DNA from: Galerina marginata
Taxonomy: Eukaryota > Basidiomycota > Agaricomycetes > Agaricales > Galerinaceae
Reading direction: 5' to 3'
DNA: 64,000 nt
Assembly: GCA_023014335.1 (NCBI GenBank)
Contig: JAECYW010000016.1
Coordinates: 1,178,001 to 1,242,000 of the forward strand
The notes below the pieces were generated by a model. It had not been told where the DNA came from, ran no database searches, and worked only from the letters and a program-made list of their open reading frames with translations. The translations under genes were made by a program, and so were the position numbers. Each line of letters opens with the position of its first letter. Positions within the stretch are counted from its first letter, which is position 1. Positions 33,641 through 44,213 of the stretch are shown one piece after another.

Positions 33641-35834
33641 CTAATGATGGAAAAGCCTCAACGTCGTATGCGCAAACACCATCCCATGTTCATCCGCCGC
33701 CTTGACACACTCCTCATCCATCACACTCCCACTCGGAGCAGCGAGATACCTCACCCCGCTCTTCCTCGCCCGATGCACATTATCCGGGAACGGGAAAAAC
33801 GCATCGCTCGAACAAGCCACCCCGTCCAGCCTCCCCGCCCACTCCTTCTTCTCCTCCGCACTCAGCCTCTCCACCTCCCCTGGCCCGTCAAACAAGCTTT
33901 CCCACTGCGCCCGCTCCCCACCGTCCAGCTCCTCGCCGGAGACGTACAGGTCGATCGCGTTGGCTTTTTCCGCGCGCTTGACGCCCTTCTTAAAGGGGAG
34001 CGCAAGGACGCGCGGGTGGTGCCGGAGCCACCAGAGGTCGGCCTTGCCACCGGCGAGGCGCGTGCAGTGGATGCGCGACTGCTGCCCGGCGCCGATGCCG
34101 ATGATGGAGCCGTGGAAGGCGTACGCGACGCTGTTGGACTGCGTGTATTTGAGCGCGAGGGTAGCCACGATCAGGTCGGTGATGGCGCCTGATGGCACCT
34201 GTACATTGTGATAAGAAATGAGGAATAGCTATTTGATGACGACGAACCTCTTTGTTCTTGGTGACGATGTTCTCGAAGAGCTTGGCATCGATCTTCGAGT
34301 CGTTCCGATTCTGGCGGAGGTGTACGCCGTACACCTGTTTCGTCTCAACCTCAGGAGGCACGTATGAGGGGTCGATCTAAATAATTTTTCATATCACGAG
34401 CGGGATTGTGCAACACGAAGAGTCAAAATACCTCGAGGACGCAGTATTTCCCTGCCTTTTTCTTTTTGAGAACATCCAGGGCTTCTGGTGTATATCCTGG
34501 GGCGATGATTCCATCAGACACTTCGCGGGAGATGATCTTGGCAGTTGCAAGATCGCAGGGTGCGGAGAGGGCAACGAAGTCACCGAAAGACGACATACGA
34601 TCAGCACCTATAGAATATATAAACTCATGAATGACTGAAGAGCAAGATAAATCAGGATACTAACCACGGGCACGAGCATAAGCAGACGCCAGAGGGGTCA
34701 AGGCCTCTTTCAGGTCGTCGACTCCGTAGACCTTTTTCTCGGTTTCGTCGAGCTCAATGCCAACAGCAGCACCTGCTGGGGAGACGTGCTTGAACGAAGC
34801 GGCAGCTGGAAGTCCTAAAGCCTCTTGGAGTTCTTTGACGAGGGCATACGAGTTAAGAGCGTCCAGGAGGTTGATGTAGCCTGGCGAACCGCAAAGAACT
34901 GGAATTTTTGTGTAGACAAGTCAGCTCCGGAATTTGATGAATCGATTTTGGCAACTTACCTTTGAAAGGTAATTTTCCTTCCGTAACGAAAGCTTGAGCA
35001 GGCTTCTGGTGCGGATTCGCCCCATACCTCAGCGCAAGCCTCTGTACAGGCGCAACCAGCCGGTCCTCCCCTAGCTCAGCACTAGCATACTGCTCCCTAA
35101 AGTACCCACTAATCGCCTCATCATAGCGCGCCGTCATCTCAAACGCCTTCAGTGCCAACTTGCTCCTCAGGCCTTGGCCGACCTCGCCCTGGCCCTTCGT
35201 CCACGCGTCAAGGAACTCTGTGTAGTCCGCCGGGTCAGAGAGCACCGAGACGCGTGCGTGGTTCTTGGCTGCGGCGCGCAGGAGGGTGACGCCGCCGATG
35301 TCGATCTCTTCGACGGCGTCCGCGAGGGTGCAGTCGGGCTTGGAGATGGTGGATGTGAAAGGGTAGAGGTTGCAGACGACGATCGAGATTGGGGAGATGC
35401 CTTGCGCTGCGAGGTCTTTTTGGTCGGACTCGATGCTGCGTGCGAGGATGCCTATGTCATTTGAGAATGAACAAATGAATCTGATCCTATAGGCTTTGAA
35501 GAAAGATGAACTAACCACCGTGAACAGCCGGGTGAAGCGTCTTCACTCGACCTCCTAGCATCTCTGGCGCCTTGGTGATATCAGAAACATCCCTGAACGC
35601 ACGATCAGAGCGTCTCTTGCTAAAATACACCAGCTACGCACTCAATTGGTATCCCAGCATCCCGAATCTTTTTAGCGGTTCCCCCAGAACCCAGAAGGCG
35701 CACTCCTGCGCTCTGCAGACCCTTGGCAAGATCCAAGAGATCGGTCTTATCGTACACAGACAAAAGAGCTGAAATTTCCTTGTATCAATGAGTAGGCAGT
35801 GATAAAGGAACTCCATACCGATAGGTTGTGCCAT
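33641..35834 (-). CDS. ADE17: Bifunctional AICAR transformylase / IMP cyclohydrolase (ATIC)
   Basis: Minus-strand exons 35834-35819, 35768-35642, 35592-35516, 35451-34960, 34898-34665, 34607-34432, 34376-34248, 34198-33641; 602 residues, close to the fungal norm of ~590. The enzyme performs the last two steps of purine synthesis: formylation of AICAR with 10-formyl-THF and closure to IMP, in the cytosol. The N-terminal cyclohydrolase shows [47 protein letters not shown] and VVCNLYPF. The C-terminal transformylase shows [14 protein letters not shown], the catalytic pair in [11 protein letters not shown] (Lys274-His275) and [20 protein letters not shown]. Exon 1 is 16 nt; the start MAQPI is followed at once by the conserved ALLSVYDK. 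No defect is visible. Fragments of this gene are scattered among the seven-helix paralogues at 37.2 and 39.7 kb. Confidence 0.95.
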
Positions 35835-36052
35835 GGAAAGGACTCAAGGAGCGCTTGAGATGGCTCGAAGAAAAAATTAAATTTAAGATTGACAATCTTA
35901 TCAGGTGAACACATCATGACGCATTTGGCAATAGATTAGATTTGGCACACATGTCTAATTATAAACTCAAAATCTCCTCCGAGTCGCATCCTCAGCTCTC
36001 GGAGTCTTCTATATACCCTTTCGTTACATAGATTCAGGACTGAACTCCACAA

Positions 36053-37084
36053 CTATACACTGACTGTGGAGGCGGGATTAGCGAAACGAATAGAACTTGT
36101 TTCAGCCGCAGGTTCTAACTGCCTCGGTGCGACCCTGGCCTCTCTTCCTCGTGCTACTCTGTCTATGATGAGTAGGAGCGATATCACCTATAAAGTAGTG
36201 TAAGCACCTGATCATTAAATGCAGAGGCGCAGTAGAGACTCACACAAACTTGAGGGAGAAGTAACGTCGGAATCGTAGTTCCGGAACCCAAGGACGTCCA
36301 GGACAGTCCGAAGGATAGAATGTCGAATACGGCAATTAAAGAGCACGACTCGACACACATCGTCATAACCTTGGTATAGATTGACCCCGATTCGGTGCCC
36401 ATGACCTTTTGGACGTATCTTTGATGATGCAAAAGTCGAAACACAATCAACGCAGATAAAGATATATTGGCGATGGTGGATGATGCAAGTAGAGCGCGAA
36501 ACGAAGTCTCCTTGTTTCTTTCCGGGCCAAAAAAAGTAGCAATTCCACTCCCTGTACGGGAGGTTAACAACAAATTTAATTTACATGATGCTTGAGATAC
36601 GCGCCTAGCGACATCAACGAAAGCAACGCGAGAAAACAAAGTAGTGCCGCCCGAGCCAGCGGCCGTATATTCTGGTATAACATAGCACACCGCCACACCT
36701 AAGACCAAGCTGTTGGTAAATTATGAGGTGAAGAACTACCAAAACGCTCACCATGAATCCATCTGCACCCCATATTGTAAACGGAGCTACCAGAAAAATA
36801 GTTATATTGAATTGCAGGAGGTTCTGATCGAGTTTAAACACGCCCGTCATGATAATTAAAAAAACCTCTAGCAGTCCCATGGTGCCCAACAATAGCATGA
36901 GAGAGGTATAGATTACCAAGACCTTTCGTGCAAGATTTGAATAACCGTTTTCCCCTTTAAAGAAAGCTCGGATGCAGCCAATGTACAGTGAGAGTGCAAA
37001 GCCATAGGCAATCGCTGAAAGAAGGAGTGTGATGGTATATTGTTCAAATAGGGGACTTCGGCCGGGAACGAGCTGAGTGGACAT
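36053..37084 (-). CDS. Seven-helix membrane protein, Agaricomycete family (paralogue 2)
   Basis: Minus-strand exons 37084-36752, 36698-36601, 36547-36244, 36187-36053; 289 residues. It begins MSTQLVPGRSPLFEQY and has the family marks PFTIWGADGFM (end of exon 1), VWRCAMLYQN (exon 2), SSTIANISLSALIVFRLLHH, GSIYTKVMTMCVESC, LLLPQVC (end of exon 3) and RVARGREARV in the tail. The second intron starts at gtatct and ends at the later of two AG sites (36548-36600); that choice gives the frame conserved in paralogue 3. It is nearly identical in sequence to paralogue 3, so the duplication between them is the youngest in the cluster. Function unknown. Confidence 0.8.
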
Positions 37085-37204
37085 TTGAGGGAAGTGGAAA
37101 GAAAAAATTAAACTGATGGCTTAAAAGTACACGTACTTATAAATATTAATTGATGACAGTCTGTCAACTGTCGAGACTTCCAACAATCGCGCCAGGCGTC
37201 AAAA

Positions 37205-37590
37205 TAATAATATCTATGAAGCTGCCAGTGCTGCTGGGGGTGTCTCCGATGACGGCGCAGCATGTTGAAGCGATTAGTGTGTATTTTAGGGAGCAGTGTG
37301 CAAGTGACTCAGATGCATAAGGAGTGGTTAGCGGCATGTGTCCAGAGGCTGAGATATGCTACGAACCTCGGCTGAAGCCTTCGTTTCCAAAGGGAAACCA
37401 TCCTTCAAAATTATGTTACTTCTTCCAATTCTTTATTGAGATGGCTTAATTGGCGCTGAAATCCCACTTTGCAGTTCGACGGGATAAGAGTAGATTAACC
37501 TTCTGCATACACTCAACTCTTGTGCTCTTGTGAAAAAACTTCAAGAGGCCCTCGGCCTCCCAGCCGCTGCTTAATTCTTCTATGGCGACG
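37205..37590 (+). pseudogene. Fragment of ADE17 (inverted relative to the intact gene)
   Basis: Plus-strand pieces match the ADE17 product: MTAQHVEAISVYFREQCAS near 37245-37300 corresponds to [19 protein letters not shown] of the intact gene, PSFPKGNHP near 37380 to the following [10 protein letters not shown] region, and [14 protein letters not shown] near 37530-37570 to [15 protein letters not shown] stop (TAA) and frame changes break it. Parent gene: 33641-35834 on the opposite strand. Confidence 0.8.
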
Positions 37591-37647
37591 GTTACAGTCG
37601 TAGTTAAAGCCTGACGTGCATTAATTCTAATTCCAATGAACTCACCT

Positions 37648-38222
37648 TGCGCTTCAGCCACATCGTGCACTAGAGCCATCATCACTCATTTGCGAGCGTA
37701 CAGCGACGATGGCAACAGTCGAGGACAAGGTTTGGAAAAGGGTTCAAGGATCCGGAAAGGATTCGTCATCTAGGGGTTGACGCAGTGTAGTGAGCTACGT
37801 CACTTAAGTACTCTGAGACGTCTACGTTGAGGTCTTTGGAGAGCATCGTGAGGAGGGCCGTGCGGTACGGTGTGGTCTAATATGCTGCGGTTTCGATGAT
37901 AATGAATGAAGGCTTTTTGAGACCGGTGAGGCTTCAAACCTTTCTGGGTTGGGGTCTGAGAAAATGTGAGTTATAGAATAAATTTTGTGGGGAATTAGGC
38001 ACTCGCGATCGTACTCCATGATCCACCCATCCTGTTCGCTTTCGCCTCCAATCCGCGTCAAACTACCAGCATTGTCATTCAGCTGCAGCAGAGCTCAACG
38101 ACCCAGCCCAAGGCGTCTCCTCACTTTGAGCCGTTAGAGGACGTGAATGAACGCAAGTTTATCTTTCAACGCGTCCCCTGTGGATGAATAGAGAGGAGGA
38201 AAGACGCGTTTTGTCTTTGATG
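37648..38222 (-). pseudogene. Fragment of the HDDC2-type gene (inverted copy)
   Basis: Read on the minus strand, 38222 to 37648 parallels exons 1-5 of the intact HD-domain gene including intron sequence: ACGCGTCTTTCCTCCTCTCT, then GGGGACGCGTTGAAAGATAA, then a TAA where the parent has CTCGAACGA, later CAGGATGGGTGGATCATG and finally ATGATGGCTCTAGTGCACGA, which encodes MMALVHD. Retained introns show a DNA-level duplication, not a retrocopy. It is broken by stops and small indels and lacks the 3' half. Confidence 0.85.
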
Positions 38223-38486
38223 GAGAAAAGGAAGCTTCTGCAGATGGGCGATCTTATCTGGCAACACATCATGATGCATTTGGAAATAGATTAGATTTGG
38301 CCCACTGGCTGGCTAATTATAGACGACAGTCACTGGCAGTATTTCTGGCTTACTCATGGTTCAATCTCCCCTCGTTCTCAGCTCTCGGAGTCTTCTATAT
38401 ACCTTTCCATGGTACAGATGCAGGACTGGCTGGGCCAAAAAAAGCGGAAAATAGGGTGAGATCTAATATTATAATCCTAGAACTCC

Positions 38487-39553
38487 TCAGCTACTGCCGT
38501 CGGCGACGGTCCGCCTCTGTACGCTGGGCGTGGACATGGGATTAGCGAAACGAATATCACTCTCAGCTACAGGTTCTAACTGCCTCGGCGTGTCCCTGGC
38601 CTCTCTTCCTCGTGCTACTCTGTCTATGAGGAGGAGGAGTGATATCACCTATCAGGAAGTGTGAGTATCTGAACACAATTCAAATGCAGAGTCGGAGTAG
38701 AAACTCACACAAACTTGAGGGAGAAGTAACGTCGGAATTGTAGTTCCCATGAATGTCCAGGACAGACCGAAGGATAGAATATCGAATACGGCGATTAAGG
38801 AGCACGACTCGACGCACATTGTCATAACCTTTGTATAAATTGACCCCGATTCACTGCCCAGGACCTTTTGGACGTATCTTTGATGATGCCAAAGTCGAAA
38901 CACAATCAACGCAGATAAAGATATATTAGCGATGGTGGAGGATGCAAGTAGTGCGCGAAATGAAGTCTCTTTGTGTTTTTCTGGCCCAAAAAAAGTGGCA
39001 ATCCCACTCCCTGTACGGGAGGTTAACAATAAAATTAATGTGTATGATGCTTGAGATACTCGCCTAGTGACATCAACGAAAGCAACGCGAGAAAACAAAG
39101 TAGTGCCGCCCGGGCCAGCGGCCGTATATTCCGGTACAACATAGCACAACGCCACACCTAAGACCAGTTGTCGTCGACTCGTTGGTAAATTATGGGGTAA
39201 CGAGTTACCAATGCGCTCACCATAAATCCATCTGCACCCCATATTGTAAACGGAGCTACCAAAAAAATAGTGATATCAAGTTGCAAGAGGTTCTGATCGA
39301 GTTTAAACACGCTCGTCATGACAATAAAAAAAACCTCTAGCAGTCCTATGGTGCCCAACAATAGCATAAGAGAGGTGTAGATTACCAGAACCTGACGTGC
39401 AAGATTTGAATAACCATTTTCTCCTTTGACAAAAGCTCGGATGCAGCCAATGTACAGTGAGAGTGCGAAGCCATAGGCAATCGCTGAAAGAAGGAGCGCG
39501 ATGGTAAATTGTTCGAATAGGGGACTTCGGCCAGGAACGAGCTGAGTGGACAT
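38487..39553 (-). CDS. Seven-helix membrane protein, Agaricomycete family (paralogue 3)
   Basis: Minus-strand exons 39553-39221, 39157-39060, 39006-38709, 38648-38487; 296 residues. Sequence and exon lengths (333 and 98 nt for the first two) match paralogue 2 almost base for base, and introns sit at identical places. Family motifs are intact: MSTQLVPGRSPLFEQF, PFTIWGADGFM, VWRCAMLYRN, SSTIANISLSALIVFRLWHH, GSIYTKVMTMCVESC, LLLPQVC. The C-terminal tail is longer than in paralogue 2. No disabling mutation seen. Confidence 0.8.
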
Positions 39554-39689
39554 TTTGAGGAGGGGAAAAATCGAACTGATAAACGGTCATGGCTTAAGAG
39601 TACACGGGCTTAGAAATATTAATAGGATGACAGTCTGTCAACTGTCGAGACTCACAACAATCGCGCCAGGTGTTAAAATATTGATATTC

Positions 39690-39900
39690 ACGAAGCTACC
39701 GGTGCTGCTGACAGTGTTTGAGGTGACAGTGCAGTATGATGAAGCGATTAGTGTATATTTTAGGGAGCAGGAGGTAAGTGTCTCCGATGCCTAAGGAGTG
39801 GTCGGCCACGGGTGTACAGAGGCTCTTGAGAAAAAACTTCAAGAAGCATTCGGCCGCCCAGCTGCTGCTTAATTCCATGGCGACAATTGTGGTGAAGGGG
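39690..39900 (+). pseudogene. Second fragment of ADE17 (inverted)
   Basis: The plus strand encodes FEVTVQYDEAISVYFREQE (39718-39775), matching [19 protein letters not shown] of ADE17, then meets a stop; TGTACAGAGGCTC (39812-39824) keeps the PVQRL region and a stretch near 39840-39872 reads LQEAFGRPAAA against [11 protein letters not shown]. It sits immediately upstream of paralogue 3, as the first fragment sits upstream of paralogue 2. Confidence 0.75.
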
Positions 39901-39973
39901 GAGAGGCCTGCCGTGCCGTGCAGTAATTCCTGTCATCTACCTCGGTACATGACACTGTCCACTCACTACAGTC

Positions 39974-41015
39974 TCAACCAGATGGACTGGCGAAACGAAT
40001 ACTCGTTTCAGCGGGCTCGGTCTGCCGTTGCCTCGCGTTGTTAGCCTCTCTTCCTCGAGCTACCCTTTCTAGGAGGAGTAAAATTGAGACTACCTATCAA
40101 CGCGAGGAAATAAGTATTGCTTGTAACAAACCCTTCTTCAATTCGAGAACTCACACAAATTTGGGGAAGGAGCAATAACGGAATTATATACCCATTCGAG
40201 GGCAAGGCAAGACACAAGAGCTCGAAAATAACAATGAGGAAGCAGGATTCGATACAAATCCTCATGACCCTTGTATAAACCGACCCTAATTTGGAGCCTA
40301 GGGTTTTTCGCAAGTATTTTTGGTGTTGCAGGAGGCGAAGCGTTATGAGAGCAGATACAGACATATTGGCGATGGTGGATACCAAAAGTAGAAGGCTTAA
40401 CCACCCAGATTTGGGAGCGGTTGAAGTAGAAAGCATCAATATACCGCTTGCTACAATAAACGGGTTAATGCCGTTGATGCCAGTGGAAGGGTGGATAGAA
40501 TGACATTGAAACGTACCCAGTGAAGTCATTGACAGCAATCCAAGAAAGAAATACACTGCTGCTCGAGGGAGCCGGGATAAGTCCTGGTATAACTTGGCAC
40601 AGCGCCAGATCTATAATTTGCCACAGCCATGATTGAAATAATTGAGCACTGCGGGCTGTCATAATTGTACGGCACTTACCATGAACCCGTCAGCGGCCCA
40701 TATCGTGAACGGGACGTGGACAACAACTGACAAACGGACGAAACGCTGATTTGTCTGGTAGGGACCAAATATGCCGGTCATGAAGCTGAAAATGTCTACC
40801 ACCAATACCGCAGTGCTCAGAAGTACCATGGTAGTGATGTAGGTCGTAAAAAGTTGTCGTGCTCGCTGTGAATACCCGCATTCCTTTTTCAGGGAAGCTC
40901 GGACGCAGCTGATATACAGTGACAGTCCGAATCCATAAACGATCCCAGAAAGCAGGGTTCCTATTGCTGTTATTTCGAGGTCAGGATCCCGGCTTGTGAA
41001 CAGCTGAGTGGACAT
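39974..41015 (-). CDS. Seven-helix membrane protein, Agaricomycete family (paralogue 4)
   Basis: Minus-strand exons 41015-40680, 40610-40517, 40450-40155, 40093-39974; about 281 residues. Exons 1 and 2 have exactly the lengths of paralogue 1 (336 and 94 nt). Motifs: MSTQLFTSRDPDLEITAIGT, PFTIWAADGFM, IWRCAKLYQDL, STIANMSVSALITLRLLQHQ, GSVYTRVMRICIESC, LLLPQICV, RVARGREAN. Intron 2 (40516-40451, 66 nt) has no stop and is a multiple of three, so an unspliced reading is also open. It is more diverged from paralogues 2 and 3 than they are from each other. Confidence 0.75.
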
Positions 41016-41551
41016 TGTCCAGGGAGGAGAATCGTGGGACTGGATTGCCAAAGGATAGTCATGGTTTAAGAGTGCGCTGTGGACTTGGATCTGCTTATAA
41101 TATTTGGCTGACTGCTGACATGTCATCAATTGTCGAAAAGTGCACAACAATCCTGCTGAGGGCAGCCGTCTTCGGGATAATAATATCTGAGAAATAATCG
41201 ATTATTCAGGATCCGTCAGCGACTAAAGGACTGACGAAGTACAGCCCGAATCGGTCACAAATCAGTCTTTCATACCATTGCATCCCAAGGTTAACGGCAG
41301 GTTGCCCCGAAGCCCATTCTCCAGAACCTTTCTAGAGCCAACGGCTAAAGAGAACCGACCCGGACCGCGTCGCCGTAACCTCGAGTCGCAAGTAGGTGTT
41401 GGTTATAGATCTGGAGTGGAGTGTATCAGCTGCGAAACGACTGACATAGCGTGTTTAAAAATACAACGAGTACATGGTAAGTCTAGACAGTTGGGCGGAA
41501 AGCCGCCGGAATAGTTCAGTGATTTAGTCCAATGATGGATATATCTCCAGA
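41016..41551. other. Intergenic gap
   Basis: The left edge keeps diverged similarity to the upstream sequences of paralogues 2 and 3 (for example a block near 41098-41150 resembling 39620-39670), so it belongs to the duplicated unit. I see no coding exon. Confidence 0.45.
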
Positions 41552-43472
41552 TCAGTGGCCAAGGGCAATCGTCCCGTTCACTTCACCAAAAGTACAATGG
41601 GTAATATCATCTACCCGAAGCAAAATAAGAGGGTCATCAGACATTGAAAGACACCAACAATGACAAAAGCAAAGGCATACCTCTCAAATCATAAGAACTG
41701 AACGAACACACAACCCTCCGCTTCATCTCCGAGACACGTTGACTACCTCCCCCATCCAATCTTCCGGACACATACGCAGGTGAAACGGACGGCGGCTCCT
41801 GACACCAGACCTGGACTTCCCTGACCGTGCTCGACCTCTTCCTCTCCACCCAGACCGCGCGCTTGCCCTGCAGGCCCAGAGAATGCGCGCTCAAAAAGCC
41901 ACGCGAGGCGTAATCCGAACCCCCGCCGTGCGTCGGGCGAGGCGTTGAGGAGGTGCCGTGGTGGTTGGCGTGCGTGTGCGTGAAGGTAGGTGTTGGGCTA
42001 AAGTTGGCGGAGTAGGTGATAGACGATGCAGGTCCAGAATCGCTGCTACTGCTTGAAGCTGGTTCGACTATACCGAGGGCCAGTGGATAGATGCCGGTCA
42101 ACTGGACGTCGAGGGATGGTGGTGCTTCCGAGGCACGAGATAAGGGTAGTGACAGCCGCACGGTGTAGTGGAAGAGGCCTTGGATCACGTCGTACGCAAA
42201 GAGCGTCACTTCGTACGTCTCCGTTTCGGAGTTCGCGTTTCTGGACACGGAACATTCGGAGAAGGAGACTTCGCGGAATGCCATGAAGAATCCATGCTTG
42301 AGCGGAGGAGGGGATGGTTCATTTAACGATGGGTATTTGTGGACGTCTAGACATCGGGTCTTGAACACGAGGAGGTAGCCAGATGACCCCAAGGGTCTTA
42401 CAGCCACGGTACCATTCCACTGGGCCCACAAATCGCATCACTCAACGAAGCTTGCTTGAAAAAAGGAAGGGGACAAACCAAGCCTTCTAAGTCCTCTGGT
42501 GGCACCCTCATAACCTTTCTTTGATGATTCTGGAGGTCGGCAAGATCATAGTCTTCGTCTGACCAGTTGATAATCTCTACCACACTCTGTGTTGAGATAA
42601 AAAGCAGCCTTTCTGCCGTGTCTATGGCTTGAACAAGGTAATAGGTTGGTAAATTGATCGTTCTAACGAGGCGAAACGCGTCTGTCAAGAACATATGTTC
42701 CGACGGAAGTGAGGCGAAGTTGATCTCGAATATTTCGACTACATTAGGCCTGAAAGTATCAACGTTAAAATTGGGAGGTTTTAGAAATAATGTAAGGATA
42801 GACGACGTACGAAAGAGAACAAGAGAGGACTAGAACCAGAGTCTCTCCAGATGGATCCAGCCGTGCAGCAAATGACGTCCACAGATTTGTCATTTCTTGA
42901 ATCAACGATGCACGAAGAACCGGAGCAATTCCCGCTTCGATGTCGCGTCCTGATTTGCTTTGCGGTTGCGTGTCATAGAGGTGCACCACACCTTCGAAGT
43001 AGAGGGCCAATAACCACCTGTCGAGGAACATTCGAAGGCCCATTAAGTTAGATCCAACCTTCTCCTTCTTGAGCTTGTAAGGCTCAACTGCACGGGGCAT
43101 CACCCAGGCTGCGGCTGTTCGTTGTGCTTTCACCACGGTCGACCCAATGGTGCGGGTAGAGTATGATTGCAATAATCGGTCTTCTCGATGGTATAGTCGT
43201 GCGAGTTCTGGTGGCATAGGTAGATACGCCAATTGTTCCTGGAGCAAGGACATCCATATAACTCGTTCATATGACGTCTTGCATAGTGTCCTGCATGTCT
43301 GAAAGTGGTAAGCCCTGTGAAGGCAGGTACAAGTACATGCTCTTACCTGTCGAACCCTTAGAATATCTGATGAGTCGAGGTTGGTCAGGATCATTATAAG
43401 GATCTCTGGCGGTACATTGTCGATTGTGGATGTCTGTAACTGATCTACTGGGTTAACATCTTCCAGATCCAT
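41552..43472 (-). CDS. F-box protein with WD/beta-rich C-terminal region
   Basis: Minus-strand exons 43472-43347, 43298-42811, 42749-42479, 42419-41681, 41610-41552; 560 residues, all phases consistent. The F-box spans about residues 18-60 across the first intron (TIDNVPPEILIMILTNLD, SSDILRVRQTCRTLCKTSYE). After it comes a region typical of mushroom F-box proteins, with LDRWLLALYFEGVVHLYD, SLPSEHMFLTDAFR, LLFISTQSVVEIINW, a long central exon and the conserved ending DDITHCTFGEVNGTIALGH, which supports the final 59-nt exon. A Ser/Thr/His-rich low-complexity insert lies near 41930-42040. Likely an SCF substrate adaptor; substrate unknown. I chose the ATG at 43472 because the upstream open frame lacks another ATG. 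Confidence 0.8.
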
Positions 43473-43876
43473 TATTCCTCGAGATGCTTGATGTCCACAA
43501 TATCTAAGAACTTTCAAGGGCAAGGTATACGAGTAGAGTGACCAAAATGGAAGGCCTCGTGTAAGCCAAGAAACTTGAAGAAAGTCGCGTCAACACAACC
43601 AAATACGCGTAGAAGTTGAACCAAACTTAAGCTTGACATTAACCACGTCCGTCATCCGCCACCGAAAGATGAAGACCTCCAACCCGAACCGGAGTTCCAA
43701 TGCAGCTCTGGCTCATTCCTATGGGCCAAGTCTACCTTTCTGTCTCCTAGAAGCAACTGAAATTCGACAAATTCATGGCTTCCGAACACGGCCGACTAAA
43801 AAATATGAGCTCCTAATTCGAGGTGGGGCGATCCAATTGATCGTCTTCATTGAAAGGTAGCTGACAGTCCCCATAG
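43473..43876. other. Divergent intergenic region
   Basis: Lies between a minus-strand F-box gene and a plus-strand F-box relic. ORF 43633-43860 has no recognisable motif. Probably promoter sequence. Confidence 0.45.
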
Positions 43877-44213
43877 GAAACTACGTCGCAGGCTATATCT
43901 CTTGCAAAATAAGGAAGGAAGCACGGGGTATCAACAAAGTTCCTTTCTGTGCTTTGAGGAACGTAGTTGATCTCCCAACGGAACTGGTCTTTGAGGTGAG
44001 ACTACTTGCGCTGACCGCTATTTCCTATCGCTAAACTGCCACTAATAGATTTTTGAATACCTTCACCCCATCGATTTGTACAATCTCATGCGTTCATCTA
44101 AAGATCTGAGAAATGTTCTGATTAGCCGCGAATCCACTACCTTATGGAGGCAAGTTTTCCAGCAACATCCGGAAATCCCTCCTTGTCCACCTTTCACTTC
44201 ATTCCCGAAATGG
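43877..44213 (+). pseudogene. F-box protein gene cut off by a repeat insertion
   Basis: Exon ending 43995 (VVDLPTELVFE) splices to an exon starting 44049 (IFEYLHPIDLYNLMRSSK, STTLWRQVFQQHPEIPPCP), a clear F-box of the Agaricomycete type. Coding similarity stops at 44213, exactly where the repeat R1 (TTACGAGTCC...) begins. An upstream exon from about 43877 reads GNYVAGYISCKIRKEARG. The 3' part of the gene is not found on the other side of the repeat. Most likely a gene disrupted by insertion of mobile DNA. Confidence 0.7.

Noticed and set aside
33620..34211. Plus-strand ORFs opposite the ADE17 last exon
   Set aside because: Antisense shadows; the minus strand encodes the conserved transformylase C-terminus.
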